A DNA stretch of 51,739 bases from an uncultured bacterium (GTDB lineage: Bacteria > Cyanobacteriota > Vampirovibrionia > Gastranaerophilales > Gastranaerophilaceae): NCBI GenBank assembly GCA_949296355.1, contig CASFPS010000012.1:1-51739 (forward strand). Reading direction: 5' to 3'. This document shows positions 1 to 6,050 of the stretch, piece by piece. Position 1 is the stretch's first letter. Each line of letters starts with the position of its first letter. The notes beneath the pieces are model-generated. The model searched no databases and had not been told where the DNA came from. It was given only the letters and a program-made list of their open reading frames with translations. Made by a program: the position numbers and the translations under genes.

Positions 1-67
1 GGAGTTTCTTAGAGAACTTTTCATTCCATATTTTCTCTGTTTCTTTACATTTGAAAGATTTAATCAT
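1..67 (-). CDS. higB: HigB-type toxin, 5' end only (runs off the window)
   Basis: Reading the minus strand from the ATG at 65-67, the first 22 codons give MIKSFKCKETEKIW followed by NEKFSKKL. This is the typical start of HigB/RelE-superfamily mRNA interferases (plasmid maintenance killer proteins), which cleave mRNA on the ribosome and are neutralised by a HigA helix-turn-helix antitoxin normally encoded just downstream. Only the N-terminus is present, so catalytic residues and the antitoxin cannot be seen. A TGT-TACAAT extended -10 (plus-strand 74-79) lies exactly six bases upstream of the ATG with no room for a Shine-Dalgarno, so the mRNA is probably leaderless. Family call rests on a short stretch but the pattern is characteristic. 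Confidence 0.6.
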   Translation of the reverse strand, partial: MIKSFKCKETEKIWNEKFSKKL

Positions 68-102
68 AATAAGATTGTAACATATAAATATCCTGTGAAT
101 AG

Positions 103-131
103 TTGAAAATGCCGTAAAAATGGGTTAAAAT
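103..131 (+). promoter_or_regulatory. Sigma-70 promoter of the 138-313 RNA
   Basis: TTGAAA at 103-108, a 17-base spacer and TAAAAT at 126-131. Predicted start is near 138. No plausible start codon with a ribosome site follows before the terminator at 282-313, so the unit looks non-coding. Confidence 0.6.
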
Positions 132-137
132 ATAGAT

Positions 138-313
138 GATAGTCGGATACGGTAAATCTCCCTACCGAGCCAACTGGCGACAGAGGGGTGCGGGAGTCCT
201 CATAATCAGGCTATTGTTTTATCGGTATGAGGTCGTAGAATATAGGTTTGATATATACCTGCCCAACAAATAGTTTATAAAAATAAAAGCGGCATTAAAG
301 CCGCTTTATTTTT
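138..313 (+). ncRNA. Unidentified structured small RNA (~175 nt)
   Basis: A promoter, about 140 bases without a credible ORF, and an intrinsic terminator define a free-standing transcript. Visible helices are CGGTA/TACCG around 150-166, GCC/GGC closing AACT near 169-178, and CCTCATA/TATGAGG at 198-232. Size and isolation would fit 6S RNA, but I cannot show the long closing stem and central bubble, and I matched no riboswitch consensus (TPP, cobalamin, c-di-GMP-I, glycine considered). It may act in trans, or be a leader of something lost. Identity left open. Confidence 0.45.
282..313. terminator. Bidirectional intrinsic terminator
   Basis: AAAGCGGC / GCCGCTTT stem around an ATTAAA loop with A-rich and T-rich flanks on both sides. 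It ends the plus-strand RNA and, on the other strand, lies directly after the 3' end of tRNA-Leu, so it can serve both. Confidence 0.8.
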
Positions 314-314
314 A

Positions 315-399
315 TGGTGTCGATGGGGGGACTTGAACCCCCAAGGATTTCTCCACACGCCCCTCAAACGTGCGCGTATACCGATTCCGCCACATCGAC
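315..399 (-). tRNA. tRNA-Leu (anticodon GAG)
   Basis: Class II tRNA of 85 nt with CCA encoded (plus-strand tgg at 315-317). Acceptor stem GTCGATG/CATCGAC, D-arm beginning GCGG, anticodon stem CACGT/GCGTG with loop TTGAGGG giving anticodon GAG (reads CUU/CUC), a long variable arm, and a TTCAAGT T-loop. Its 5' side is unusual: a 20-base copy of its own 5' end lies immediately upstream (401-420), preceded by three larger tandem repeats. A bidirectional terminator follows it. Confidence 0.95.
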
Positions 400-400
400 A

Positions 401-857
401 TACGATTCCGCCACATCGACATAATTTATTATTTAATTTTCAACTGCCTTGTGGCGGACTCGGTATTATCTTTTATACGGCTCGCTCGAAGGTGGAAACC
501 TTCTAACTCGCCTGCCATCCCTCGAAACGATAATCAATCGTTTCTCCGGAGTCCTTGCCACATCGACATAATTTATTATTTAATTTTCAATTTCCATGTG
601 GCGGACTCGGTATTATCTTTTATACGGCTCGCTCGAAGGTTCGCACCTTCTAACTCGCCTGCCATCCATTAAAAACGATAATTAATCGTTTTTAACGGAG
701 TCCTTGCCACATCGACATAATTTATTATTTAATTTTCAACTGCCTTGTGGCGGACTCGGTATTATCTTTTATACGGCTCGCTCGAAGGTTCGCACCTTCT
801 AACTCGCCTGCCGTCCCTCGAAACGATAATTAATCGTTTCTCCGGAGTCCTTGCCAC
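401..857 (-). repeat. Three tandem ~148-bp structured repeats seeded by the 5' end of tRNA-Leu
   Basis: Core units lie at 451-561, 598-710 and 747-857 (periods 147 and 149), separated by an almost identical 36-base AT-rich spacer. Read on the tRNA strand each unit starts with GTCGATGTGGC (one mismatch in the outermost copy), the first 11 bases of the tRNA. A further 20-base tRNA 5' copy sits at 401-420. Each core can fold: outer helix GTGGC/GCCAC and GGACTC/GAGTCC, and two inner hairpins (AAACGAT/ATCGTTT and GAAGGT/ACCTTC). The middle copy carries changes on both sides of the first hairpin (CGAAACG to AAAAACG, with matching changes opposite), keeping the pairing. No real coding frame is evident. 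Confidence 0.85.
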
Positions 858-901
858 TTCGACATATATAATTTTCATAGTTGCGCCCTTTGCGCATGAC
901 T

Positions 902-930
902 ATACTAACACAAAAAAAATTTTGTTACAA
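902..930 (-). promoter_or_regulatory. Putative promoter of the repeat array and tRNA-Leu
   Basis: On the minus strand TTGTAA (925-930) and TAGTAT (902-907) are 17 bases apart. Transcription from here would run through all three repeats into tRNA-Leu, giving a ~500-nt precursor with structured 5' leader units. Confidence 0.45.
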
Positions 931-944
931 ATTTTATATTTTTA

Positions 945-973
945 TTGACATAAAATTTTCGTTGACGCACAAT
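945..973 (+). promoter_or_regulatory. Promoter of the 1000-1227 gene and dut
   Basis: Consensus -35 TTGACA at 945-950, 17-base spacer, weak -10 CACAAT at 968-973. Start would be about 20 bases before the ATG at 1000, leaving room for the AGAAGG ribosome site. Confidence 0.45.
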
Positions 974-999
974 AAAAGGGTAGAAAGAAGGTAAGTATT

Positions 1000-1227
1000 A
1001 TGAACGTATCATCAGTTTCACTTAATGAAAACAGTCAGAGAAAAAGCATGTTTATCAAATATTCAAACAGTTTTATGTCTATGATGAATAGAAACGGTGA
1101 AGCTGTTGAAAAAGCGCAAAAAGCTAACCCCGTAAATGACAGAAAACTAGATAAGTCTATGGGAATTGAAACTCTTACTATTTTCCCTAAACAGGTTATT
1201 GACGGTAAAACTATTATTACAGCCTAA
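1000..1227 (+). CDS. Hypothetical 75-aa protein
   Basis: Not recognised. Start ATG is preceded by a good AGAAAGAAGG ribosome site and a TTGACA promoter. The product is polar and Met/Ser/Asn-rich in its first half, with no signal peptide, membrane segment or cysteine; the last 20 residues (IETLTIFPKQVIDGKTIITA) look like a short beta-rich segment. It ends 21 bases before dut and shares its direction, so the two are probably cotranscribed. The N-terminus MNVSSVSLNEN faintly resembles the polar N-termini of the lineage-specific proteins elsewhere in this window. No function can be assigned. Confidence 0.6.
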   Translation: MNVSSVSLNENSQRKSMFIKYSNSFMSMMNRNGEAVEKAQKANPVNDRKLDKSMGIETLTIFPKQVIDGKTIITA

Positions 1228-1248
1228 CTTTATTTTTTGAGGAGAAGT

Positions 1249-1686
1249 ATGATATTAAAAATATTTAGAATGCCGCACAACAGGTTTGTGCCTGAATACA
1301 AAACCGAAGGTGCAGCAGGCATGGATTTGTGTGCTGCAATAGACGAAGAAATTACCCTGCAGCCGCTGGAGAGAAAATTAATCCCGACAGGGCTGAAGAT
1401 TGAACTTGAACACGGATACGAAGCCCAAATCAGACCGCGCTCAGGTTTATCAATCAAACACGGCATCAGCCTTATTAATTGCGTTGGAACAATCGACGAA
1501 GACTACAGAGGAGAAGTCTGCATTCCTGTCGTAAACCTTTCTAACGAACCTTACACAATTAAGCCGGATGAACGTATTGCTCAAATGATTATTGCTAAAT
1601 ACGAGCAGGCTAAAATTGAAATAGTAACTGAGCTTTCCGAAACAGAACGCGGAGCAGGCGGGTTTGGTTCTACCGGTAAGATTTAG
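1249..1686 (+). CDS. dut: dUTP diphosphatase (dUTPase)
   Basis: Hydrolyses dUTP to dUMP and pyrophosphate, keeping uracil out of DNA and feeding thymidylate synthesis; active as a homotrimer in the cytoplasm. All five family motifs are visible: AGMDLCA (23-29), RPRSGLS (62-68), [10 protein letters not shown] (80-89, catalytic Asp83), ERIAQMII (about 113-120) and the C-terminal [10 protein letters not shown] loop that closes over the substrate. At 145 residues it has the normal length. The ATG at 1249 is chosen over the upstream TTG at 1237 because GAGGAG at 1239-1244 is an ideal ribosome site for it. Confidence 0.96.
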   Translation: MILKIFRMPHNRFVPEYKTEGAAGMDLCAAIDEEITLQPLERKLIPTGLKIELEHGYEAQIRPRSGLSIKHGISLINCVGTIDEDYRGEVCIPVVNLSNEPYTIKPDERIAQMIIAKYEQAKIEIVTELSETERGAGGFGSTGKI

Positions 1687-1693
1687 AAGCTTT

Positions 1694-1722
1694 GATGCGG
1701 TAAATCATAGATTTACCACATC
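1694..1722. repeat. Palindromic repeat, GATGCGGTAAATC family, copy 1
   Basis: Imperfect palindrome with 13-base arms GATGCGGTAAATC / GATTTACCACATC and an ATA centre, directly 3' of dut. The exact reverse complement recurs at 29112-29140 and a variant at 42068-42096. It has no T-tract, so it is a REP-like element and not a simple terminator. Confidence 0.85.
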
Positions 1723-1807
1723 CTACAGCTCTACAATTAGCAGTAACTAGTCCAGACAATAATTTATAAGTTTTGTTGCAATAATTTGTTTTTATTGCGC
1801 CTACCAC

Positions 1808-1836
1808 TTGACGCTTGCTGAAAAAAAGTATAGAAT
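1808..1836 (+). promoter_or_regulatory. Promoter of the zinc-ribbon gene with a possible leaderless mini-ORF
   Basis: TTGACG 1808-1813, 17-base spacer, TAGAAT 1831-1836. Six bases later ATG at 1843 opens an 11-codon ORF (MTLKPSGLLNI) whose TAG stop at 1876-1878 overlaps the AGGAGA ribosome site (1877-1882) of the next gene. The arrangement would allow a leader peptide to couple to the main cistron, or may be chance. Confidence 0.55.
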
Positions 1837-1889
1837 GAGTGCATGACGCTAAAACCGTCTGGGTTATTAAATATTTAGGAGATCAAGTC

Positions 1890-2201
1890 ATGTACCAAGA
1901 TGAAACGCTTATTTGTGAGGACTGCGGAGCTGAATTTGTCTTTACAGCAGGTGAGCAGGAATTTTATGCAGAAAAAGGTTTAACAAATAAGCCAAAAAGA
2001 TGTGCAAACTGCAGAAAAATCAAAAAACAAATGCACAGAGGTAAAAAGAAAATGCACGACGCTGTTTGCGCTAAGTGCGGAAAACAAACACAAGTGCCTT
2101 TTAACCCTACTCAAGGGAGAGATGTACTTTGCAAAGAATGTTTTGATGCCGAAAAAGCAGCTGCTGCGGCAAGTGAATCTACAGAAGTTGCAGCTTCTTA
2201 A
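1890..2201 (+). CDS. Double zinc-ribbon protein (zf-trcl / CxxC_CxxC type)
   Basis: A 103-aa protein with two predicted zinc sites: Cys9/Cys12 with Cys38/Cys41, and Cys60/Cys63 with Cys81/Cys84. The first half (ICEDCGAEFVFTAGEQEFY...RCANCR) matches the small 'probable zinc-ribbon' family; the second half (VCAKCGKQTQVPF...LCKECF) matches the CxxC_CxxC class common in Chloroflexi, Cyanobacteria and candidate phyla. The tail is Ala/Glu-rich and probably disordered. Such proteins are thought to bind nucleic acid or ribosomes, but the role is not established. Start at 1890 is set by AGGAGA seven bases upstream; the GTG at 1839 would lie two bases after the -10 and is rejected. A strong shared terminator follows. 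Confidence 0.85.
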   Translation: MYQDETLICEDCGAEFVFTAGEQEFYAEKGLTNKPKRCANCRKIKKQMHRGKKKMHDAVCAKCGKQTQVPFNPTQGRDVLCKECFDAEKAAAAASESTEVAAS

Positions 2202-2224
2202 ATAAATATATAATTATAGATTAA

Positions 2225-2260
2225 AGAGCGGTCGAAAATTTATTTCAACCGCTCTTTTTT
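2225..2260. terminator. Convergent intrinsic terminator
   Basis: AGAGCGGT / ACCGCTCT stem followed by TTTTTT on the plus strand. It ends the zinc-ribbon transcript; the right arm overlaps the last codons of nagZ on the other strand. Confidence 0.85.
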
Positions 2261-3217
2261 CAGTTTTTCTATTCTTAAATCCGACTCAAGAACTGCGTTT
2301 CTTAACTCCGCATCACTTTCAACCCTTCCGGCAAGAGAATCTATCATATCCAGAACACCGGCATTAACATCTCTGAATATAAACATATCAACTCCGGCTC
2401 TTATTGCCATCTCACACGCTTTCAGACTGCCAAACGCCTGAACGCCCTGCATTACCATATCATCAGTAATCACAACACCTTTGTATTTTAAAACATTTCT
2501 CAAATACCCGATTGCATTTTGACTTAGAGAGGTTGGAATCGGGTCGTTATCAAAGCAGGTGCAATGAAGGTGCGCTGCCATAACCATTTCTGCATTTATA
2601 TTGTCTTTAAATGGCTTTATATGGATTCGCTCCATTTCACCAAGCGGCAAATCAATCACAGGAAGAGTTAAATGGCTGTCTTTTGAAGCATCGCCGTGTC
2701 CGGGGAAGTGTTTTAAGCAAGGAATTATACCATTTTTCCGGTAAATATCTGAAACCAACTTTACGCATTTTGAAACAACCTCCGGATTATCTGAAAAAGC
2801 TCTTTCACCTATAATCGGATTAAGAGGATTTGTGTTAACATCTGCACACGGAGCAAAATTAAGGTTTATACCATATTCTTTAAGTTCTTGCGCAATTTTT
2901 TCTGTTTGAATTCTTAAAAAATCTTCACCTTTTTCATACGCAAACTTCGGTGACAAATATCTGGCATGAATATTTTCCGTTCGCTCGACTCTCCCGCCTT
3001 CCTGATCAATAGATAAAAACAACGGTTCCCGGGCTTTTGATTTAATTCTTGCTGTCAAATCCTTGAATTGCTCGCGGGAATCTATATCGCGGGTAAAAAA
3101 TATAACTCCGCCTAATCCTCTTTTTAAAGCTTCTTCTAAATATTTTCTGTTCTCAACTCCGCCCGTTCCGAGAATAAATTTACGATAAATGAGTTTTTGC
3201 ATAAAACAATCATACAT
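2240..3217 (-). CDS. nagZ: Glycoside hydrolase family 3, beta-N-acetylhexosaminidase (NagZ-like)
   Basis: Predicted to remove N-acetylglucosamine from peptidoglycan fragments during wall recycling. The family signature KHFPGHGDASKDSHLTLP supplies the Lys-His binding pair and the Asp-His catalytic dyad on the mobile loop; SIDQEGGRV near residue 96 and TDDMVM near residue 250 (nucleophile Asp) are the other NagZ hallmarks. At 325 aa it is a single-domain enzyme of normal size, with no signal peptide, so cytoplasmic as in E. coli. Two starts are possible (ATG 3217 or ATG 3202, MQKLIYRK); neither has a clear ribosome site, and TATTAT lies seven bases upstream of 3217, so a leaderless start there is conceivable. 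Confidence 0.9.
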   Translation of the reverse strand: MYDCFMQKLIYRKFILGTGGVENRKYLEEALKRGLGGVIFFTRDIDSREQFKDLTARIKSKAREPLFLSIDQEGGRVERTENIHARYLSPKFAYEKGEDFLRIQTEKIAQELKEYGINLNFAPCADVNTNPLNPIIGERAFSDNPEVVSKCVKLVSDIYRKNGIIPCLKHFPGHGDASKDSHLTLPVIDLPLGEMERIHIKPFKDNINAEMVMAAHLHCTCFDNDPIPTSLSQNAIGYLRNVLKYKGVVITDDMVMQGVQAFGSLKACEMAIRAGVDMFIFRDVNAGVLDMIDSLAGRVESDAELRNAVLESDLRIEKLKKERLK

Positions 3218-3290
3218 TTAACTGATAATAAAAATCAACTTTTTATTGTAGTATAATATTAAGGGATAAAGGGAGTAAAAGGTAGTTATC

Positions 3291-3740
3291 ATGAAAAAAA
3301 TTATTTTATCAATATTAGTCGGATTTTTGCTTTTGTCTGCAATTTCACTTGATGTATCCGCAGCTAAAAAATCATCTAAGCTTTCAAAAGAAGCCATAAC
3401 CGAGATGTCTGATTCTATTGATAAATTGACCCAGAAAATATATGGCAGAGCTTTACTCTCTCCTCAGGATAATGAAACCTTAATCGGAATAAAAATAAAG
3501 CTTGATAATCAGATGCTCATGTCATCTTCTACAGAACTTGCGCCTTTGTACTACAAAGCGGGGAATGTTTATAAATTAAGAGATATGAAACCTGAGGCTA
3601 TTGAGTGTTATCAAACAATATTAGAAAATTTTTCAGATACAGCTCTTGCACCGAAAGCGAAAGCTGCTCTTGAATCACTCGGGGTAACAGTAACCGCGCC
3701 GGTTATCAGCGATGATGAAAACAGTGATGAAGAAATTTAA
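3291..3740 (+). CDS. Secreted or periplasmic TPR-like protein
   Basis: A 149-aa protein with a clear Sec signal peptide (MKKIILSILVGFLLLSAISL, cleavage near DVSAAKK). Residues 85-130 form at least one tetratricopeptide-like pair (LAPLYYKAGNVYKLRDMKPE, then EAIECYQTILENFSDTALAP), preceded by a helical segment. The C-terminus is acidic. TPR helices normally mediate protein contacts, so an envelope scaffold or partner role is likely, but no specific family is recognised. TATAAT at 3252-3257 provides a promoter and GGTAG precedes the ATG. It converges on the DUF4145-like gene with a gap of ten bases. Confidence 0.75.
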   Translation: MKKIILSILVGFLLLSAISLDVSAAKKSSKLSKEAITEMSDSIDKLTQKIYGRALLSPQDNETLIGIKIKLDNQMLMSSSTELAPLYYKAGNVYKLRDMKPEAIECYQTILENFSDTALAPKAKAALESLGVTVTAPVISDDENSDEEI

Positions 3741-3750
3741 ACAATACCTC

Positions 3751-4386
3751 TCAAGACATCAGATTTAATAAAAACATTGTAAGCAGTATTATCATTGAAA
3801 TGGCAGAAGATATACATACAAAAATCCAAAACAAAGGTTTCTTTTTTTTGCTGACAGATTTCATTTTGTACGCTTGTTGAACAGGTTTCTTAGGTTTAGT
3901 TTTAGGCTTTTTTGTTTCTTCTGCAACATTTTCGTACTTTTCTTTTAGAGAAGGTTTGCCGGTCATAAGAAGATTTACATCATATTGCTTTTTCAGAATT
4001 GACTTACTCCCTTTTTTGTATAGTACTGCGTAGTTTATGGAGGCTTCGAAAGCTCTTTGCAGACATTCAAACGCAAGGATTCCGTCCCGTTTTACTTTTG
4101 AAGAATGGACTGAAATATTACCCTGTTTTTTTAAGAAATACAAATCATCAATAAATTCTTTTTCCGGAATTGAATGCGCATTGTCTTTTAATGTAGCGAG
4201 CATTTCATCAAAACTTCCGTCATACCGGCGTTTATCAGCCAGAATGTTTTTACAGAGCAGTTCTCCAAACCTTCTTGTCTGCCCTATACATTGTTCAAAA
4301 AACTCTGAGGTATAAAGTTTTTCGGCTTCTGTAATAACTTCGTATAAATTATTATCAATCTTTTTCAAAAAACTAAAATTAGTCAT
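3751..4386 (-). CDS. DUF4145-like protein with C-terminal membrane anchor
   Basis: Residues 1-140 resemble DUF4145/HEPN-fold proteins: an Asn-Leu-Tyr-rich first helix, a QTRRFGELLCKNIL helix, and a closing ...GNISVHSSKVKRDG segment. The HEPN RNase motif RxxxxxH is not convincingly present (Gln replaces the Arg-Asn pair), so I do not call it a nuclease. A basic linker (KKPKTKPKKP) leads to one C-terminal transmembrane helix (about residues 187-207), giving a cytoplasmic domain tethered to the membrane. Its ATG overlaps the ruvC stop by one base (TAATG), so it is translationally coupled to ruvC. The pairing is unusual and its function unknown. Confidence 0.7.
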   Translation of the reverse strand: MTNFSFLKKIDNNLYEVITEAEKLYTSEFFEQCIGQTRRFGELLCKNILADKRRYDGSFDEMLATLKDNAHSIPEKEFIDDLYFLKKQGNISVHSSKVKRDGILAFECLQRAFEASINYAVLYKKGSKSILKKQYDVNLLMTGKPSLKEKYENVAEETKKPKTKPKKPVQQAYKMKSVSKKKKPLFWIFVCISSAISMIILLTMFLLNLMS

Positions 4387-4859
4387 TAGTTAATCACACT
4401 CCTTGAATGGCAGATAGCTATTGCTATTGCATCGACTGTATCATCAAGTTTGGGAAGCTTATCAGAATTAAGAGCAATTTTTACCATCTGCTCGACTTCT
4501 TTTTTTTCTGCCCTGCCGTAACCCGTCAGAACCTGTTTTACAACCATCGGTGTATAACTGAAAGTCGGAATATTAAATTTTTCAAGCACGGTTATAATTA
4601 CCCCTCTGGCTTCTGCTACGGGAATAACCGTTTTCTGGTTTTTGAAAAAGAACAATTCTTCTACGGAAGCGCAATCCGGTTTGTATTTTTCAACAATTGT
4701 CGTTAAGTCGTTATAAATCTCCAGAAGCCGTTTTGAATCAGAAAGATTCTTATCTGTCTGAATAGAACCTGATGCTGTTAATATAATATTATTATCTTCC
4801 GCTTCTATAATCCCGTACCCTACAATAGCCATGCCGGGGTCAATTCCCAAAATTTTCAT
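4386..4859 (-). CDS. ruvC: Holliday junction resolvase RuvC
   Basis: Endonuclease that cuts four-way DNA junctions symmetrically together with RuvAB. The RNase H-like fold is clear: Asp7 in MKILGIDPG, Glu67/68 in SVEELFFFKNQKT, and Asp140/Asp143 in LDDTVDAIAIA are the four acidic catalytic residues. At 157 aa it is of normal length. The start at 4859 is preferred to 4907 because the family begins MxILGIDPG and because a near-perfect promoter (TTGCAC, 17, TATAAT) ends exactly six bases before this ATG, making the mRNA leaderless. No ruvA or ruvB is present in the window. Confidence 0.95.
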   Translation of the reverse strand: MKILGIDPGMAIVGYGIIEAEDNNIILTASGSIQTDKNLSDSKRLLEIYNDLTTIVEKYKPDCASVEELFFFKNQKTVIPVAEARGVIITVLEKFNIPTFSYTPMVVKQVLTGYGRAEKKEVEQMVKIALNSDKLPKLDDTVDAIAIAICHSRSVIN

Positions 4860-4865
4860 AAAATA

Positions 4866-4894
4866 ATTATAACAATAACGTAACATTTGTGCAA
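4866..4894 (-). promoter_or_regulatory. Leaderless promoter of ruvC
   Basis: Minus strand: TTGCAC at 4889-4894, 17-base spacer, TATAAT at 4866-4871, then six bases and the ATG at 4857-4859. The predicted first transcribed base is at or next to the A of the start codon. Confidence 0.75.
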
Positions 4895-4900
4895 TTTTTC

Positions 4901-4929
4901 GTGACAAAACTTTCTTTTCGCGCTATTAT
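4901..4929 (+). promoter_or_regulatory. Promoter of the 4967 gene
   Basis: GTGACA 4901-4906, 17-base spacer, TATTAT 4924-4929, divergent from the ruvC promoter. The two core promoters are separated by only six bases. Confidence 0.5.
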
Positions 4930-4966
4930 AAATTCGATATGTTAAATTAAAGAAAAGGTTTTTTTA

Positions 4967-6043
4967 ATGGAAAAAGAAATGGTTATCGGTATTCCGAGAG
5001 GAATGTCATTCTACAACAATTATCCCTTCTGGTTCGGGTTTTTCTCAAGCCTGGGGATAAAAATAGTTTTATCAGACCCTACGACAAAACAAACAATGTC
5101 GGACGGTTCGGCACTTGTTGTTACGGAGACTTGTCTCCCTATAAAAATTTATCTGGGGCATATTCTCAATTTGATTGCAAAAGGAGTAAAAAATATTTTT
5201 GTACCTTCTCTGCAGTCAATTGCTCCTAAAATTTACAACTGTTCAAAAATCAGAGGACTTCCCGACCTGGTCAGAAACGTTATAAAAGCTGATATTAATA
5301 TAATTGAACCGACTCTTGATAAATCACAAAAACATCAAGGTCTGTATGCGTTTCTTGAAGAAGCTGTAAAACCGTTTGGTATTACAAATATAGAAGAAAT
5401 CAAAAAAGCTTCAAAACAGGGATGGAAAGTTTATAATAACTTTCTTGTAATGGCACGCTCCGGCATGAGTTATAAAAAGGCTATGAACTATGCGCTTCAA
5501 GGCAAAGTATTTATTGAAAATGCATCTACTTCTGCCCCTATAAACGTAGCACTGGTTTCTCACGCTTACAACATCTATGATGACAGAGCCTGTATGAAAA
5601 TATTTGATAAACTGGAAAAAATGGATGTAAAGGTATTTACTTCACTCCAGCTTACGGATGAGCAGATGGAGGAAGGTATTGCAGCTCTGGGGCAAAAGCG
5701 CTACTGGGCAAACGAGTATGAAATGACAGGTACTGCCGGGCATTATCTTAAAGATAACAAAATCGACGGTATTATTACTCTTAATGCATTTGGCTGCGGT
5801 CCTGATTCATTAATGATTGAGAGAATTACAAGAAAAGCAAAAGACAGCGGAAAACCGATGCTTTCCTTAACAATTGACGAGCATACGGGTGAAGCTGGAT
5901 TTATCACAAGACTGGAAGCGTTTATTGATATGTTATACCGTAAAAAACGCTCTAAGATTATCAATAAGATTTCCATGCCTGAGTATGATTATGTTCCTCA
6001 GACAAATATATGCGATTCACTGACTTTTGCGGAGAAGAAATAG
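4967..6043 (+). CDS. Acyl-CoA dehydratase activase-related protein (DUF2229 / HgdB-like)
   Basis: A 358-aa protein resembling the DUF2229 portion of the very long CoA-substrate-specific activase proteins of anaerobes. Supporting features are the N-terminal VIGIPRGMSFYNNYPFWFGF, the TETCLPIKIYLGH and NCSKIRGLPD cysteine segments, NAFGCGPDSLM and the C-terminal TIDEHTGEAGFITRLEAF. In most anaerobes this region is fused to BadF/BcrA-type ATPase domains; here the ATPase partner is a separate gene at 9255, with a permease and a kinase gene between them. Conserved cysteines may hold an iron-sulfur cluster. The substrate is unknown, and no hydroxyacyl-CoA dehydratase subunit with clear substrate motifs lies nearby. 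Confidence 0.8.
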   Translation: MEKEMVIGIPRGMSFYNNYPFWFGFFSSLGIKIVLSDPTTKQTMSDGSALVVTETCLPIKIYLGHILNLIAKGVKNIFVPSLQSIAPKIYNCSKIRGLPDLVRNVIKADINIIEPTLDKSQKHQGLYAFLEEAVKPFGITNIEEIKKASKQGWKVYNNFLVMARSGMSYKKAMNYALQGKVFIENASTSAPINVALVSHAYNIYDDRACMKIFDKLEKMDVKVFTSLQLTDEQMEEGIAALGQKRYWANEYEMTGTAGHYLKDNKIDGIITLNAFGCGPDSLMIERITRKAKDSGKPMLSLTIDEHTGEAGFITRLEAFIDMLYRKKRSKIINKISMPEYDYVPQTNICDSLTFAEKK

Positions 6044-6050
6044 CAGGAAG

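Noticed and set aside
138-313. TPP, cobalamin, c-di-GMP or glycine riboswitch
   Set aside because: Conserved core sequences of these classes are not present and no gene follows in the same direction.
401-857. CRISPR array
   Set aside because: Units are ~148 bp with nearly identical spacers, and there are no cas genes; the constant spacers exclude CRISPR.
370-948. Long plus-strand reading frames across the repeat array
   Set aside because: They follow the repeat period, have no ribosome site and repeat the same peptide; explained by the tandem repeats.
1839-1889. GTG start at 1839 for the zinc-ribbon protein
   Set aside because: It lies two bases after the -10 and lacks a ribosome site; ATG 1890 has AGGAGA.
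3751-4386. HEPN-type RNase toxin
   Set aside because: The RxxxxxH catalytic motif is not convincingly present and the partner antitoxin is missing.
4407-4706. Plus-strand ORF inside ruvC
   Set aside because: Shadow of ruvC, whose motifs and length are complete.
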